This document shows, piece by piece, positions 46,501-58,254 of a stretch of 64,000 nt of DNA (positions within the stretch are counted from its first letter, which is position 1; every line of letters starts with the position of its first letter). Source of the DNA: Datnioides undecimradiatus (lineage: Eukaryota; Chordata; Actinopteri; Lobotiformes; Datnioididae); assembly GCA_008933995.1 (NCBI GenBank), contig WARS01001853.1, forward strand, positions 579,001-643,000, read 5' to 3'. The notes under the pieces were generated by a model. It saw only the letters and a program-made list of their open reading frames with translations. It was not told the DNA's origin and did no database searches. The position numbers and the translations under genes are program-made.

Positions 46501-46876
46501 CTGTCATGGTTTGGAGTTTCTGTTTCCTTACCTCCTGTTTTACTTTGTAAGAGTCCTTCCACATGTAGCTTGGTTTGTTTACTTCCTGTTTTCATTGTCA
46601 CCCGTGTCTCGTTTGGCCTCCACTCGCTGGTGTACAGATCCCTTTGTTTGTTTTCGTACATTGTGTTTTGCATTTCCAAGCTTGTCTTGGGCTCCGTCGT
46701 GAGCTTTGAATTTCGTGGTTTCTTTGGACTTTGCCTGCCTGCCTTCATGCTTCTGTGGTTTTGACCCTTGTCTGAGCCTTTGCCTTTTGTGCTCATTATT
46801 AAAAGTAAGTAACAGCAAACAAACTGAAAGAATAGTACCCCAGGCCTGAGCATGCAGGAGAGTAGCCTTCCTGACA
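46501..46876 (+). mobile_element. CTGTCATGG...CTGACA-bounded T-rich interspersed element
   Basis: Begins ctgtcatggtttggagtttc and ends gtagccttcctgacac. The interior has cctcctgttttactttgtaa, a second ttcctgttttcattgtcacc, and gtgctcattattaaaagtaag (ATTAAA) late. Same style as 15683-16024 and 40211-40619. TG...CA ends suggest an LTR-like unit, but no 4-6 bp target duplication is evident. A long antisense frame (236 codons, 46404-47114), the longest in the window, overlaps it and is unrecognised. Confidence 0.45.
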
Positions 46877-47149
46877 CGACTTTCCTCAGTGCTTCATCTG
46901 ATTCCACAACTTGATGTGCCTCTGCATGACCTGCTTCCATGAAACACTTGTTATTTCGTGTTATTATCATTATTATAATCTGTATGCAACCACAACATCT
47001 CATTAATGTCTCTTTTTTTAAAGGAGACCTGTGCACAGCAGACTGAATTTCACATTTCGCTGTCTCATTTGCATTGAATTCAGTCAGCTTGTAAGCTCCA
47101 TAAGCTGCACACAACTACCTGTGGTCTCCTTCAGCTTCATGTATTTGCA

Positions 47150-47300
47150 CTTAAGCTAAGCTAAGTGCACAAAACAACTTTCACAGTTTCACCTTTGATA
47201 GAGCCACAGCAGCTGTTTTCCCCTGCTTTCTTCGTGCTAAGCTATTGGCTAAATAACCACACGAAGCTAACGCTGCACTGGAAGCAGAGGATAAATTGAT
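47150..47300. repeat. Old copy of a CTAAGCTAAGCTAA dispersed repeat
   Basis: cacttaagctaagctaagtg, then gtgctaagctattggctaa and acgaagctaacgctgc. GCTAAGCTAA blocks of this kind belong to a dispersed teleost repeat I recognise; a fragment also occurs near 19200. Confidence 0.4.
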
Positions 47301-48959
47301 GTTTCCCTGCTTCCAGGTGAAAATGAATAATCTCACAATGTCTTCACAACATAGTTAAATAGACTTACTTGTTGCCTCCTTCAGCGATTCATTGGCGAAG
47401 TGAAGCTAGGGACATAACGAGCTCGAGGTTTAACAGCAGAGCATTATGCTGCAAGAGTAATTGCTTGACATTTGCTGTAACACTGTGTCTCCATTTGAAT
47501 TCATTGTGACCATGCTGTGAATCAACCGACTGCAGCTGCACCTGTTTCAAGAAAGAGAAAAGGTACAAACTCTCTGGGCTGACGAGCGCTGGAAGGAGTG
47601 TTCCTTTAGAAGCGACGGTGTTGGTGATGCTTTGCTGCGCAGAGCTGGAAGGAGTTAGAGCCAAAATCCAGCCAGACATTGTTAACGTTCTGTTTGGTGA
47701 AGGATCAGCGTGCCCTGATTTTACACTTCTTCCTTCCTGACTCCTGTCTTTCCTCCTTATTAGCTCTGCTCTTCTTTGCCTCGGTGCTCCTCCTCGCCTC
47801 CTTCTCCTCCTCATCACGGTAAAGAAGGAGGTCACCATCTGTGGCAGCAGTAAGGCCAAGTCATACACCTCATTTATTAATCAGAGCTAGCATTGCTAGC
47901 GTGCTTAACACAGGCTGCCGACTGCAAGCAGCAGGAACATAATGCGTGTAAATATTTAAAAAGCTCACCGTATGTCAATTTGTGTCGGTGTCTGATCCAC
48001 TGAACTGCGGACGTGAACAACTTGTAGGTGTCAGGGAAAATCAAGTGAGCAAACAGGTGAGAAGATAAGATGTTCTGTCCGGTGCAGACAGAGGAACAGA
48101 ATTCATAATGCAGTCAGTACCTGCACCAAGACATTGTTGTCCCGACCTCCGATGCCTCATACATCAGTGATGCTCTCCTCTGCAGCTCCATGATGTTTCA
48201 TCACTTGGTACCAGGGACTTTTCAGTTGTACCTGCCGGAGTTTGTGGACTTTCTCAGGCCAATTTGATTTGATCATGGTCCCTTTTCCCTGGTTTGTGCA
48301 TTTAACCGCAGATAAGGAGGCTATTTAGCATTACAAGCACTGATGCCGAGAGCTCCGGCGACCATGATGCACGTTGGTTAGAAGACTTCAAGATAGATTT
48401 CCAGTCTTTTGCTGCCGTCGCTCTCAGACGGCACAGAAAGTAAAACTAAGGTCAGAATCAAATGGATCGTCACATCCATGCTGTCCTCCGAAGCAGACCG
48501 GCGCTCCCTCAGGAATGTGCTTTGTTTTTGTGAAAGCATACCCCCGCCGGCGGGTGACCGGGTATCCCCACAACCAATTACCCGACTAACTCCAGTTATC
48601 AGCCTCATCTCATTCACCTGTGTGCACCCAATAGACCCTCCACAGACTCGAAACAAACTGCTCAGGAGTGCAACAGAGAAACAAAGATAAAGCCTGTAAA
48701 GGGAAACTGTTTGTTTGAGGTTGATTAAACTTTGAGGAGGAGCTGAGACGTTTTAAAGACACGGCAGAGGATCCTGAGGAAGATGTGGATGTTACTGTGG
48801 TTTATAATAATTCATTGCTTCACATTCTGCATGAGAACCTCATACTTATGTCAAAGCAACTCATGCAATTAAAGAAAAAAGACATGACACGTACATCCAT
48901 GGATGAAATGGATTAGTGGGCGGGCTGTGGAGTGCCTCTCACCTTTCATAGGTCACACA
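47301..48959. other. Non-coding stretch, no gene recognised
   Basis: The 159-codon minus-strand frame 47389-47868 has an Arg-rich segment from a CT-rich tract (47770-47820) and no domain. Complementary frames at 48374-48690 cancel each other. No RNA gene. Confidence 0.45.
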
Positions 48960-49330
48960 GCTTGAGGTCGTCCAGTCGTCAAACCATTTCAATAACGTGT
49001 TAAGATTCACCGCGATCCGTCCGGCGCTCTGCTGGGAACACGCTGCTGTAATCCCTCCGACATGTTAAACATCCCATAAAGCGCTGACCTTTTTAAGAGC
49101 ACCTGATTGCTTGACATTTGCAGTGACAAGTAAACTTGCGATACCAGGCTGTTACAGGGCCGGGTGTAAAGCAAAATCAATGTCACGGGTACGAGGGCGG
49201 CGGGGAAACGCGCTGGTGGCTCGGCAGTTAAAGGCAGGTCTGCTCTGACATTCTGTGCACAGATCAAATATAACGAAATAAATGAACGGCGGTGAAATGA
49301 CGGTCGTTTCAAGCCTCTTTTATAGGATCG
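48960..49330. promoter_or_regulatory. CNE-like stretch
   Basis: Unique DNA with aaaccatttcaataacgtgt, gctgctgtaatccctccgac, catcccataaagcgctgacc and gattgcttgacatttgcag. No repeats. A 101-codon antisense frame is open but unrecognised; if this were an exon, it would be the first place to test. Low confidence. Confidence 0.22.
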
Positions 49331-51908
49331 CCAAGGTGGACATCAATACTGTTTGAGTGAAAAGTGAAAATAAAAAAAGAAACGTACCATCAAAGGAGAT
49401 TATTTTTATATTGGCACCACAGAGGGAACCGTAAGAGCACCCAGGTCAGACTAGATCTGGTCTGATCTACCAGCAGGACCATCCTTTCAAAGCTCATCCA
49501 TGTGTTAGGAGGTCTGTTAGGAATAAATAAAACCATTAATATGAATAAATAACCCTCGTGACTACGTCAGATGAGTGAATAAGTCAGGTCAGCTGTGAAA
49601 TTCCTCCCAACGTCTCCAAGATGAATGAACTCCAGAGTCTTGTGCAGTCAGCAGATGGCGGATCAGAGTAACTGTGGTGATCACCTGACTTGTCCTTGCA
49701 CCATCGAACGGGTCGCCACCGAAACTGGTTCACGCTCTTCGCTGTCTTGATGCTGAACCTGTGACGATGCTTCACTACAAACAAGGAATATCTTCTTCTG
49801 GGGAGGAACAGAGGAACCAAGTTGACTGTAGGATGTAGGTCTGGTCTAGAAGGTATTGCGGTGTGTAACCCTCCTTATTTCTATCTTTTGCATCTGAAAC
49901 AAAGGCTGTTTGAAGCTCTTGAGGAAACAAACCTCTCCTTTTCTGGTGCAGACCGTCTCTACAAGTTGGTGCTGAAAGGATTCCCCTGCAGCTGACGTCC
50001 GGTCAGTGAACGCGGTCGCCCACGGCCCACCGTGAAGCTTTCTTCCAACAATGCCACAGTGTTTCATGGTTGGTTTTCTCTTAAAAGCTCAGTCTATTCA
50101 ACATTATACCAACTTCATAACTGCTGCATGTCACTGTGGGCTATCAGCAACATCAAAGTGGCTCAAAGGGGAAGAGCAGGTGGAAAAAGAGGCCCCAAAG
50201 ATCCTTTGATCTTATGAAAAGTGGACGAGGAGCGTCTCCTCCTCTCCAGCCAGGTGCTTCAGTGGGTGGAAGTGGCCACGGGTGGCTGGCACGTACCTGA
50301 AAAGGAATAAACGGATTGCCTGGAAGCAACTGCTAAAAAATAAAAACGTCTCTTTTGCAAAAGTAAGCATTAAACACAACACGATGTGCAGATCGGGACC
50401 GGGCTTGTTTACCCCACACCCACCCCACCCAGGGGAATTCAAAATGAATCCACTCTGAGATCTCCCGAACACACACGTGGAGCGGCTCCTGCCTGGCGGG
50501 AGGCTGCCGTCTCCTGGGGTGAGGAAGAAAAGGTTCGCCTCCTGTCGGCGCATCGCGACAGCTGTTGCGGTTGACCTTCGGGCCTTGATCAAAGAGGCCT
50601 GCTTTGTCTGGTGTTAATATCAAATGATGAACATTCAGCTCCCGCGCTGCCCTTTATTTTCTCTGCCAAACAGACAGCAGGAACACATCAGCCGGCCCTG
50701 ATTGGTATTCACAGACGCTTGTATAAATGATTATGAGGCTGCTAGATGCTGTTGGACAGTAAAGAGAAGCCTGGCTTCCTTCATTACTCTGCAGGGGAAC
50801 TTTTAGTGTGTCACTGCTCCAAGACCTTGCCGCGTACCTGTAGACTGTTTTCCTTTTTAATGCTACTCTTACATTGTAGGAGGCTGCTTTATGAGTTGCT
50901 TCGGTGGGTTTGCAAATTAAATAAACCTCAGACTCAGTGAATCACCTGGTGTCTTTGGTGCATGTGACCATTGTGCTTTACGGCCTCTTGTGTATGTGTG
51001 TGTACGACCTCCCTGTAGTTAGCCTAATTGAAGTCTACAGCGTCACAAACCCGTGGCAGGTTGCACACCACTGTGATAATGAGCGTCATATTGCATTTGA
51101 TTGACAATAACACCAGATCAGGTGAGCACATTCACTCTTTAATACCGATCATTATTCACCACAAAGCACGAACCACCTCCTTCTCCTTCCTCTTGCCCTC
51201 CGCTCTGTCAGATCGGCAAACAGAGGAAGTGTCACTGGGATGAAAGGTGCTGTGCATAATATCAGGATTTTGCCAAGGACATTGCAGTTCCCAGTAACAT
51301 GTTGGAGACTGATGCAGGCACAGAGTTTGTGTGGTTTATTATCCGGTGCCAGCAGCATACGTTGGCTCGCAGGATGCTCAGCAAAGCAGATCCGTGTTGG
51401 TGGGATCTCAGCCCTCCACCTTTACCTTGATGTTTCCTCTGACGGAAGCAGAGATGGTGGATGGCTTGTTTACGTGATGTCTGCATCTGAAAACCTCAAC
51501 TGACCAGTTAGCAGAGTCCACAGGAGGAGGGTTTACAAGGTGAGTTAGCCAAATCCCTATCCTTGTTTCTTTCTTTCATCACGTACAAACACTGGTGCGT
51601 GGAAACGTTGCTCAGTCCTTAAACTTCTAATTGCATTTGTGCAGGAAGTGAAGACTGTTAGATCAGTATGCTTGGAGCAGCCGCACTGAGCCCCGTCACC
51701 TCCTAAGTGGAGCGCAAAGACCTTCCAGGTTTTCAGTGTTAGAGGGAAAGTGATTATTATGAGATATGTGAAAGCAAAAGCTATCAGACATCACAGAGAT
51801 GGATTAAACTGGAAAATGCTTCTCCTGCAATGGATTTCAAATGAAACGGGACAAACAATCAATGAACGAGGCATAATTCACACCGAGTGCACATGTTGGC
51901 ATACATGC
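49331..51908. other. Non-coding stretch, no gene recognised
   Basis: 49580-50220 has low stop density on both strands and a run of codon-like sequence, but I recognise no transposase or host protein. A minus-strand G4 motif is at 50412-50430. 50740-50945 and 51020-51500 carry unrecognised frames. No microsatellite until 51909. Confidence 0.45.
50412..50430 (-). other. Canonical G-quadruplex motif on the minus strand
   Basis: + strand C4-ACA-C3-A-C4-A-C3; minus strand gives four G runs with loops of 1, 1 and 3 bases. Confidence 0.78.
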
Positions 51909-51920
51909 ACGCACACACAA

Positions 51921-51961
<41 letters not shown>

Positions 51962-51964
51962 CAC
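51909..51964 (+). repeat. Interrupted (CA)n microsatellite
   Basis: CA tract of 56 bp with two CAAACA interruptions (near 51919 and 51945). Confidence 0.95.
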
Positions 51965-52614
51965 TGGTATTCAGCTGTTTACCTTTCAGCCAGATTAAAA
52001 TCCAGGCGACCACAGTTTTGCACTTTCAGATGATCGATGCCTCCGTCCGATCGATCACGTGAGAGGAAAACAAAATCAGCACATAAAACCAAAACTTTTC
52101 TTAAATGTAGATGTTTGTGCATCTTCATCCGTACTAGTCCAGTGATGCTGGGCCACGCAGAGATGGGACGAATCCAGGTGAAAGTCTGTTTTATTCTCGT
52201 GTTGATCACCCTAAACTTTGCTTGTGTTGCAGACCTTCACAGAGTCAGAGTCTGCCTGGAGACACCGTCTAATCTTCAGTCGTCCTCTCATCCCCTGGCA
52301 GCCATGTTTATGTTTATTTCCCCATCATCCTTTTTAATTATCACTCCTCCATGTGCCTCGGCCGCCCTCTGTGTAACACCTCCCCACTGCAGGGGAGATG
52401 TTACAGTGACCCGGCCGTTCGCTGTTCTCCACCGCCGTCGAGTTAGTCTTTCACGTGGAGCTTTGATACCCTGGGACTGACTCTCCTCGTTTCCATGAAT
52501 AAACCAATTAACGCAGCTTTCATATTCACAGGTGAAGCGGCGTGCCAGAAAATGGGATGAAGCAGATGAAGACGCCACCTCCCTCCTGCTGGGCACGATG
52601 ATACGTCTTCTACC
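51965..52614. other. Non-coding stretch, no gene recognised
   Basis: Frames of 124-147 codons at 52037-52662 overlap in antisense and show no domain. ccgatcgatcacgtgag near 52048 contains overlapping GATC and CACGTG palindromes. Confidence 0.45.
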
Positions 52615-52980
52615 AGAACAAGAAATTAGCAGCCCAGTTTTCTTTATTAATAACTCCTGCACGACTCTTTCAGTCGACGTGCAAACCCACCTTTAATGCC
52701 TCGGGAGCCAGAGTTTGCAGAGGCAGCAAAAGAGATGTTTCCACGCGGCGGGGAGACGTTTAATCTGACAGCATGCGAAGCAGGTTCCTCATTATCAAAC
52801 CGCGAACGTGGCCCGCGACACATTAGAGCGGGACTTTCTGGAGGACGCCGTGAATGTGAGTAATAAGCAGAAGCTGCATCCGAGGCAGACGGGAGGGATA
52901 CTTTCATCACAGTGATTACAAGTTCATCTCTGTAGTTACTGACACGATTCCTGTCGGCGGCGTTCGCGGCGACCAAAGCA
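52615..52980. promoter_or_regulatory. CNE-like stretch
   Basis: Unique DNA with agttttctttattaataact, acccacctttaatgcctcgg and gtgaatgtgagtaataagc. Mixed AT cores and CpG words, no repeats. A 109-codon antisense frame is unrecognised. Low confidence. Confidence 0.22.
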
Positions 52981-53757
52981 AAAGCGTAGATCTGAGTCCC
53001 AGCGGGCGACAGACACGATCAGCCTGGGCGTAAACAAGCCGACAGTTGATCAGTTTGGAGCTCTGAAGGAAGCGTGATGGGTGATTATCACAGTTTGTGC
53101 TGCCATGGAGCGGACTCTCTGCGTTTCCTGTGTAATTACCCTGAGTCAGTGTTGGTGTGTGAGCTCCTGCTCACCTGATCAACGTTCATAGGTAGGAGTC
53201 TGCAATAAGGCGTGCAACCAACTGCTCGATGATTAACGATAACTACTGCTTATTTATGATTTAATAATAATTTCTTTGTAATTCTCCAAGCTGCCTGACC
53301 CTTTAAAGGATCATCAGACTGTCAAAGTCGGTGCTGAACAATGTAAATCACATTTAAGTTGCTTATTTCTCACTTCAAATGCTCTAAAACATGTTTTTAT
53401 GTAAAGGAGAGCAGGTATCCATTCACCTTTACACAAAAACTATACAGGCTATGTAAATATGTGGGTTTGCTTTTGTTTCGTGGCTGTTTTAACTGGGACT
53501 GATCCCTTTATATGCACCACACAGCTGCCTTGTGTTGTCACGTCACTGGATGTTTACATTTGTTTGCTGACTCCTCTTAAGGCTGAACGTTGCATATTGC
53601 ACCTGCTGTTTGTCATTATCTCTAATAACATGTTTGGTTTTGGTATTATTGCGCCTCTTGAAAGCGTGAATTTGATTAATGTTCCTGCCAAGTGTAACCG
53701 AGTGCCATTGAGCTCCAGATGAGGTGAGATTGATGCCACCTGGGTTAAAGTGGCAGT
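52981..53757. other. Non-coding stretch, nothing recognised
   Basis: Complementary frames at 53459-53838. AT-rich around 53230-53290. No gene evidence. Confidence 0.45.
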
Positions 53758-53769
53758 GACGGCAGAGAG

Positions 53770-53840
53770 CCTCTCTGATTGGCTGCAGACAGCAGGTGAG
53801 AGCGTATAAAAGGTTGTGTTTCCCTCTCTGGGATGCAAAG
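53770..53840 (+). promoter_or_regulatory. TATA/CCAAT-like core promoter arrangement
   Basis: Inverted CCAAT (attggctg, ATTGG 53779-53783) precedes TATAAAAG at 53805-53812 by about 22 bp, giving an expected start near 53835-53842. The following DNA to about 54060 is T-rich (ttgtttttggtttctccgg) like the TGTCA...TGACA elements, so this could be the internal promoter of an LTR-like repeat instead of a gene promoter. The 74-codon frame beginning at 53816 has no recognisable domain. Confidence 0.3.
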
Positions 53841-54239
53841 GGCGGCCATGTTTAGTGTTTTATGAAGGTTTTATTTCTGGATTGTCTGCAGAGGAACCTA
53901 AAGTAGAAACCTTTGCTTCTCCTTCCAGCACCTGCTCGCTGATCCCTCACCCAGAAGACCCAGATTTGTTAAGAACTTGTCTGATTGGCCAGTTGCTCGT
54001 GCTTTTGTCCTTTCTGACTTGTTTTTGGTTTCTCCGGTAAATCGTGGAGCTGCACCTGCTCTGTCTGCAGATCAGCACTGGAGTCCTTGACACAAAGACC
54101 TGAAAGTCTGAGGACCCGGTGCCGGGGCCACTCTGTGCATGTTAATGTACCGGGTGTCGGAGCGAGTCATGTACCACTTATTTAAGTCATTTCCCTGGTG
54201 CAGAGGTCTTCATCCCAGCAGCTGATGATCATCTCCTGA
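53841..54239. other. T-rich stretch, possible interspersed element remnant
   Basis: Resembles in style the elements at 40211 and 46501 but lacks clear terminal words. No gene. Confidence 0.3.
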
Positions 54240-55140
54240 TAACGTCTGATGTCACTTTTTCTGCGTTTGACATTAATTTAAATTTCCTCTTGCAGGGCTC
54301 TTCCTTATCGTCTCGGCTCCGGTATTGAAAATCCACTTAACAAGTTCAGAGCCCCTCGCTCTCTTCTCATTACGAGATAGGGCGACCGCTCCCGTGCTTT
54401 CATCACCTCACGGCCCCCCATTAGTATGTAGGCCCCGTCCGGGTCTTCATCCATGTGTCATTAGCAGACACGATGTGGGCGCACAACGCGTGGGGCGCGC
54501 TGATCTACGTTTCATACATCCATCGTGTGCTTACGCTGCACGTGCAGATCGCTGCATGTCGAGCGGCCGCCTCAGATCCATCACAGCCTATCTGCAGATG
54601 AGAAAACCAAGTCGTTACTGCGGCCGAATTTCTTTCATGTCGCTCTCCATTATGAGGAAGCGTGTTGACTGTAAGTAATCCCACACCCCGGAATGAAATC
54701 CTGAAATGTGCTGTGTGTTGCAGGTAAAGCAGAGAGAGGGCTGCCATGGAGTACATGAAGATTTATACTTTGCGCCGCGCCGTGCATCCATTTTGGGCCG
54801 AACTCATTACGCGAACTCCATCATTCAGCGTCCGTGCCGACAGTGCTGGAGCTTCAGTCTGCGGAGGGTTTATCTTTATATCCAGGAGCGGCATTAACTT
54901 CAGATTTTAGCTTAGATTTTAAAACATTTGCCTCAGTGAGACTTCACTTCGAACTGTCCTCCCTTTTAGGGGAAAATGCATTAAGTTTGACCTCGCTCAG
55001 CCTTTCCCGGTGTCAGAATAGCTTCATGGCTTTTAAAGGTGTCGTCAGCTGTCAGTTTACTTCAAATATTAATGAAACATCTCAATTTGCAGCGGGGCTC
55101 TTCGGGGGCGGCGCTGCTGAATCCACCTAAAAACCACCTC
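54240..55140. promoter_or_regulatory. Broad CNE-like region
   Basis: Contains tttgacattaatttaaattt, ggccccccattagtatgtag, cgtgtgtcattagcag-type words, ccattttgggccgaactcat, aattaagtttgacctcgctc-like DNA and caaatattaatgaaacatct. Unique, no microsatellites, CpG retained. A frame from a Kozak-like gccatgg (ATG 54745) runs 55 codons without resemblance to a known protein. Several short conserved blocks would be expected if this is regulatory. Confidence 0.28.
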
Positions 55141-57109
55141 CGATTGTTGAAGGTTGTTGAATAATTAAGTGACCTTTCTGTAATGAAACAGGCGGCGCTG
55201 CATCTGCTGACGGACAAAACACACGCTCACACACTCCTTCAGGCAATTTGCTATGATGTGCATTACTTTCTGTTTAAAAGAGACCCTGACTGTCCTCCCT
55301 CCCGCCAAATCTTTCACCGTGACACGCCACAGGACGACCAGGAGCGTCCCAAACGTCCCATAGACTCATATACAGTCTCTTCCAGTCACGTTTGCAGGTT
55401 TTCAGGAAGCTGCGACTCTTTATCTTAGCATGCACATCAGAGGGGTCAGTGAGGAGCCTGTGATTTTACCTGGATTCATGCAAACAGCCTGAAGAAGCAG
55501 GCAGGTCTGATTTGATTTGAATTGCTCCTCGGGGCGGTCGCTGCAGCGTCGCAGTGAGAATTAAACTTTAACTGCAAAAAGGGACCTCGCGTCACAAATA
55601 TTCATAAAAAGGGTGAAAACCTCAGCGACCCTGCAGACCCTGCATGCTCTTTGCTAATGCTGAGTGTTACGTTTCGAGCTCCCACACTATGCTGACGCCT
55701 CAATGGCCGTTATGCACACGTGTAGCTATAAGCAGGCGTGTAAGCTCCACAATGCAACCGCTGAGTCATCGCCTTTTTTGTGGCGGAAGATTTAAACAGA
55801 CATGGGAATAAAAGCTGCTCGGTCGCACAAAGAACAGACAGACAAAAGACGTCTGAGACGATGCCGAGCGGCGAGAAGGAGCCTCGTCGCTGCGGAAACG
55901 TCGTCTCGTGTAATCACACGGGCCAAACGAGGCAGACCGGTGCGCTGCAAGTTTCAGCTCATCTCCTGCGGTGACTCTTTTGGTCTAAACTGAGCTTTAA
56001 ATTCAGAAAATTAGGTTTAAAGTCGTCATCTTGCCAATCCACTGCAGTCCCAGCTGAGAGAAGACATTATCATCACATAATTATGGTACGTCTTCGACTG
56101 TAACGGCTTGAAGTTAATGTGTTTAATGTAACGAAACGGGATTATTTCCTCCTCCAGAGCAGCTCTACCTCCAGGAAATATAACTATTATACATGATCTT
56201 ATGTGTGATTAAAGGAAGAGATGGAGAGTGGCTGCAGGATTTATGCATCGCCTCATCTCAGTCTGTGCCTTTCCATCACTTCTGCTCAGCTCAGGGGAGT
56301 AAAACACACTGGAAGCGTCTCATTTTAGCGTCAGTTTGACAAGAACAAGACAGAAATTAGAAAAAGAACAAAAGCTGCGTTAGAAGAAACAGCCCCTGCT
56401 CCGTATCAGCTTGTTTTGTCGAAACATCTTCGATCAAACAAGTCATTGAGCGAAGATTCTCTGATTTTACAACAGAGTCGTGAAAACGCCCGCGGTCAGT
56501 TTTCCAAGGACATGCAGATTTCCAGCTCAGCGTCTCTGCAGCCCCTCTGACAGGACCCACGCTGCACTCACAGTGATTTGAGAACTACACTTTCAAGTGT
56601 CGGGAATCAAACGGCGGGCCGTGGTGGGCCCCGCGTTTGGATTTTCATATTGAATTAACCGCTCCGGTGGAACGCCGACCTTCCCTCCGTGTGCGGATCG
56701 AAACTTCTCTTGATTCGTCTCTCCTGCCGGGAGCCCGGGGGGACCTCGGCTGGTTAAACATAGCTGGGTTCACGCAGGAATAAAGGCTAAGGTTAGCTTT
56801 GATGGCACATCTCATTTCTCCGTGCAGCACTCAGCACTTTGGGAGCCGGAGGGAAAATGAATTGTGGCACGTGTTGCTCACCCTGCTTGAGTTGAAACGA
56901 CAGCTCTGTCATTTATCACAAGAGCCTCAGCAGGAAGCGCAGCGCTCTCCGCGGGCGGACGAGCGAACCGTCCACAGGTAGCCCCGTTCGGTCTTTGCTT
57001 TCCCGCTGCACAAAGAACGTCAATTAATTCAGCACGTAACGCTTCGTACGCAGGAATCACTCCGGCCCAGGAGCGAGCCACCTGGGGCTGAGCCTCAAAG
57101 ACAGGAAGT
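55141..57109. other. Non-coding stretch, no gene recognised
   Basis: Frames at 55183-55993, 56357-56560 and 56645-57081 are unrecognised. 56690-56960 is CpG-containing unique DNA with no repeats (atagctgggttcacgcagga) and might hold a regulatory element, but I see no motif cluster. Confidence 0.4.
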
Positions 57110-57180
57110 GATTCGTCTGCAGTTTTCTGGAATTAATTAATGACTTCATTAATCAGCCAGCAGTGTCGTGAAACCTCTCA
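57110..57180. promoter_or_regulatory. Homeodomain-core cluster
   Basis: ggaattaattaatgacttca ttaatcagcc (written as two parts) gives AATTAATTAATGA and CATTAATCA within 30 bp (57130-57157). Such overlapping TAAT cores can bind paired or Hox-type homeodomains. Inference only. Confidence 0.25.
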
Positions 57181-57799
57181 GTGGATTCATACAAACTGAG
57201 CGTGTAGACCGAAGACGCTGAACTTCTAAATGTTCTCTGACAGTTCCTCCATCTCCATCAAAGTGGTCACCTGATCAACCGCCCCCTCTGATTGGCTGTA
57301 GATGCACAGCTCTTGCTGCTGCAGCTGCTTCAGAACCTTAAAACAAATGGGGGATCCCTCATGAACGATGTGACACTTTCATGCGCCACTGCTCGTGCAA
57401 TGCATCCCTCACGTTGCTTACGTGTTTCCCCTCATTTGCATCCTTGTCCTTCCTAGTGAGGATGCAAGGAGAGATGCAGGAAGACAAATCAGGAAACGAG
57501 GAAATGTGTTTTAAGGATCATGAAACCTGTTTTTCTCCTGAAGTGTCGTGTAAACCGAGAGCTGAGCTGGATCAGCCTGTATCTTTTGTTGGAGTGTGTA
57601 ACTTATCAGTTAACAAACACCTGAAGCACGTGTGGACCGACCTGCGTCCTGGATGCTCCTCACACATCACAGACTCTGCTCTCAGCGAGCGTTTCCTGAG
57701 CTTCAAACCATCGACGAACGGCTTTTACAGTTTTTGCTGCAGCGTCCCCCGTGACCATAGTAACTCGCCGTCACTCCTGCCTGCGGCCTGGAGGAATCG
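57181..57799. other. Non-coding stretch with one unsupported 140-codon frame
   Basis: The + frame 57381-57803 begins MRHCSCNASL and is cysteine-rich, but shows no domain, no splice-site logic and no codon pattern I can defend. Treated as chance. Confidence 0.4.
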
Positions 57800-57920
57800 C
57801 TGACTGAGATTACGGCGAGCAGCATGCATGAGAATAAATGAGAATTATAATACATTTCAATTAATTCCTCCTTCTCCCCCCGAGGGTCTGAATTAGATTT
57901 GTCGTTCGTCCATTTTTAGA
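57800..57920. promoter_or_regulatory. CNE-like short stretch
   Basis: cgagcagcatgcatgagaat, aaatgagaattataatacat and ttcaattaattcctcc followed by gtctgaattagatttgtcg. AT cores in unique DNA next to a GC-rich flank. Inference only. Confidence 0.28.
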
Positions 57921-58254
57921 ATTAAAGTCACTAAGAGCTCATTTACCCACAACAGATCCAGTGGTTGTAGAAGCTCTTAATTTATAATCACAATAGAAAA
58001 AGGACCCGGGGCTGTAGCCCTGCAGTCTCCAGGTCCTAAACACAGCGCTGCACCAGCTTCCTGTGAGTTCAAGTAGTTGTTTACAGCCAAAGCATCAGAA
58101 GTTTAAACCAGTTTCACCCAAAAGGTCCAATTTAATCCCAAAGTAAACCTGAATAAAACAGCTGTGTCACCTGACGACACGACAAGAAACACACTGTTAA
58201 TTTATTTACAACTGTGGCAACAGAGCAAACGACTAAACTCTCCCTCTGCGAGGC
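57921..58254. other. Non-coding stretch, nothing recognised
   Basis: No frame or repeat of note. Confidence 0.45.

Noticed and set aside
46404-47114. 236-codon minus-strand frame, longest in the window
   Set aside because: Largely antisense to the TGTCA...TGACA interspersed element, with no domain and no homologue that I recognise.
49580-50220. Possible transposase-derived segment
   Set aside because: Low stop density, but no DDE-type or helix-turn-helix motif could be read in any frame.
57381-57803. 140-codon cysteine-containing frame
   Set aside because: No domain, signal or splice context; cannot be distinguished from chance.
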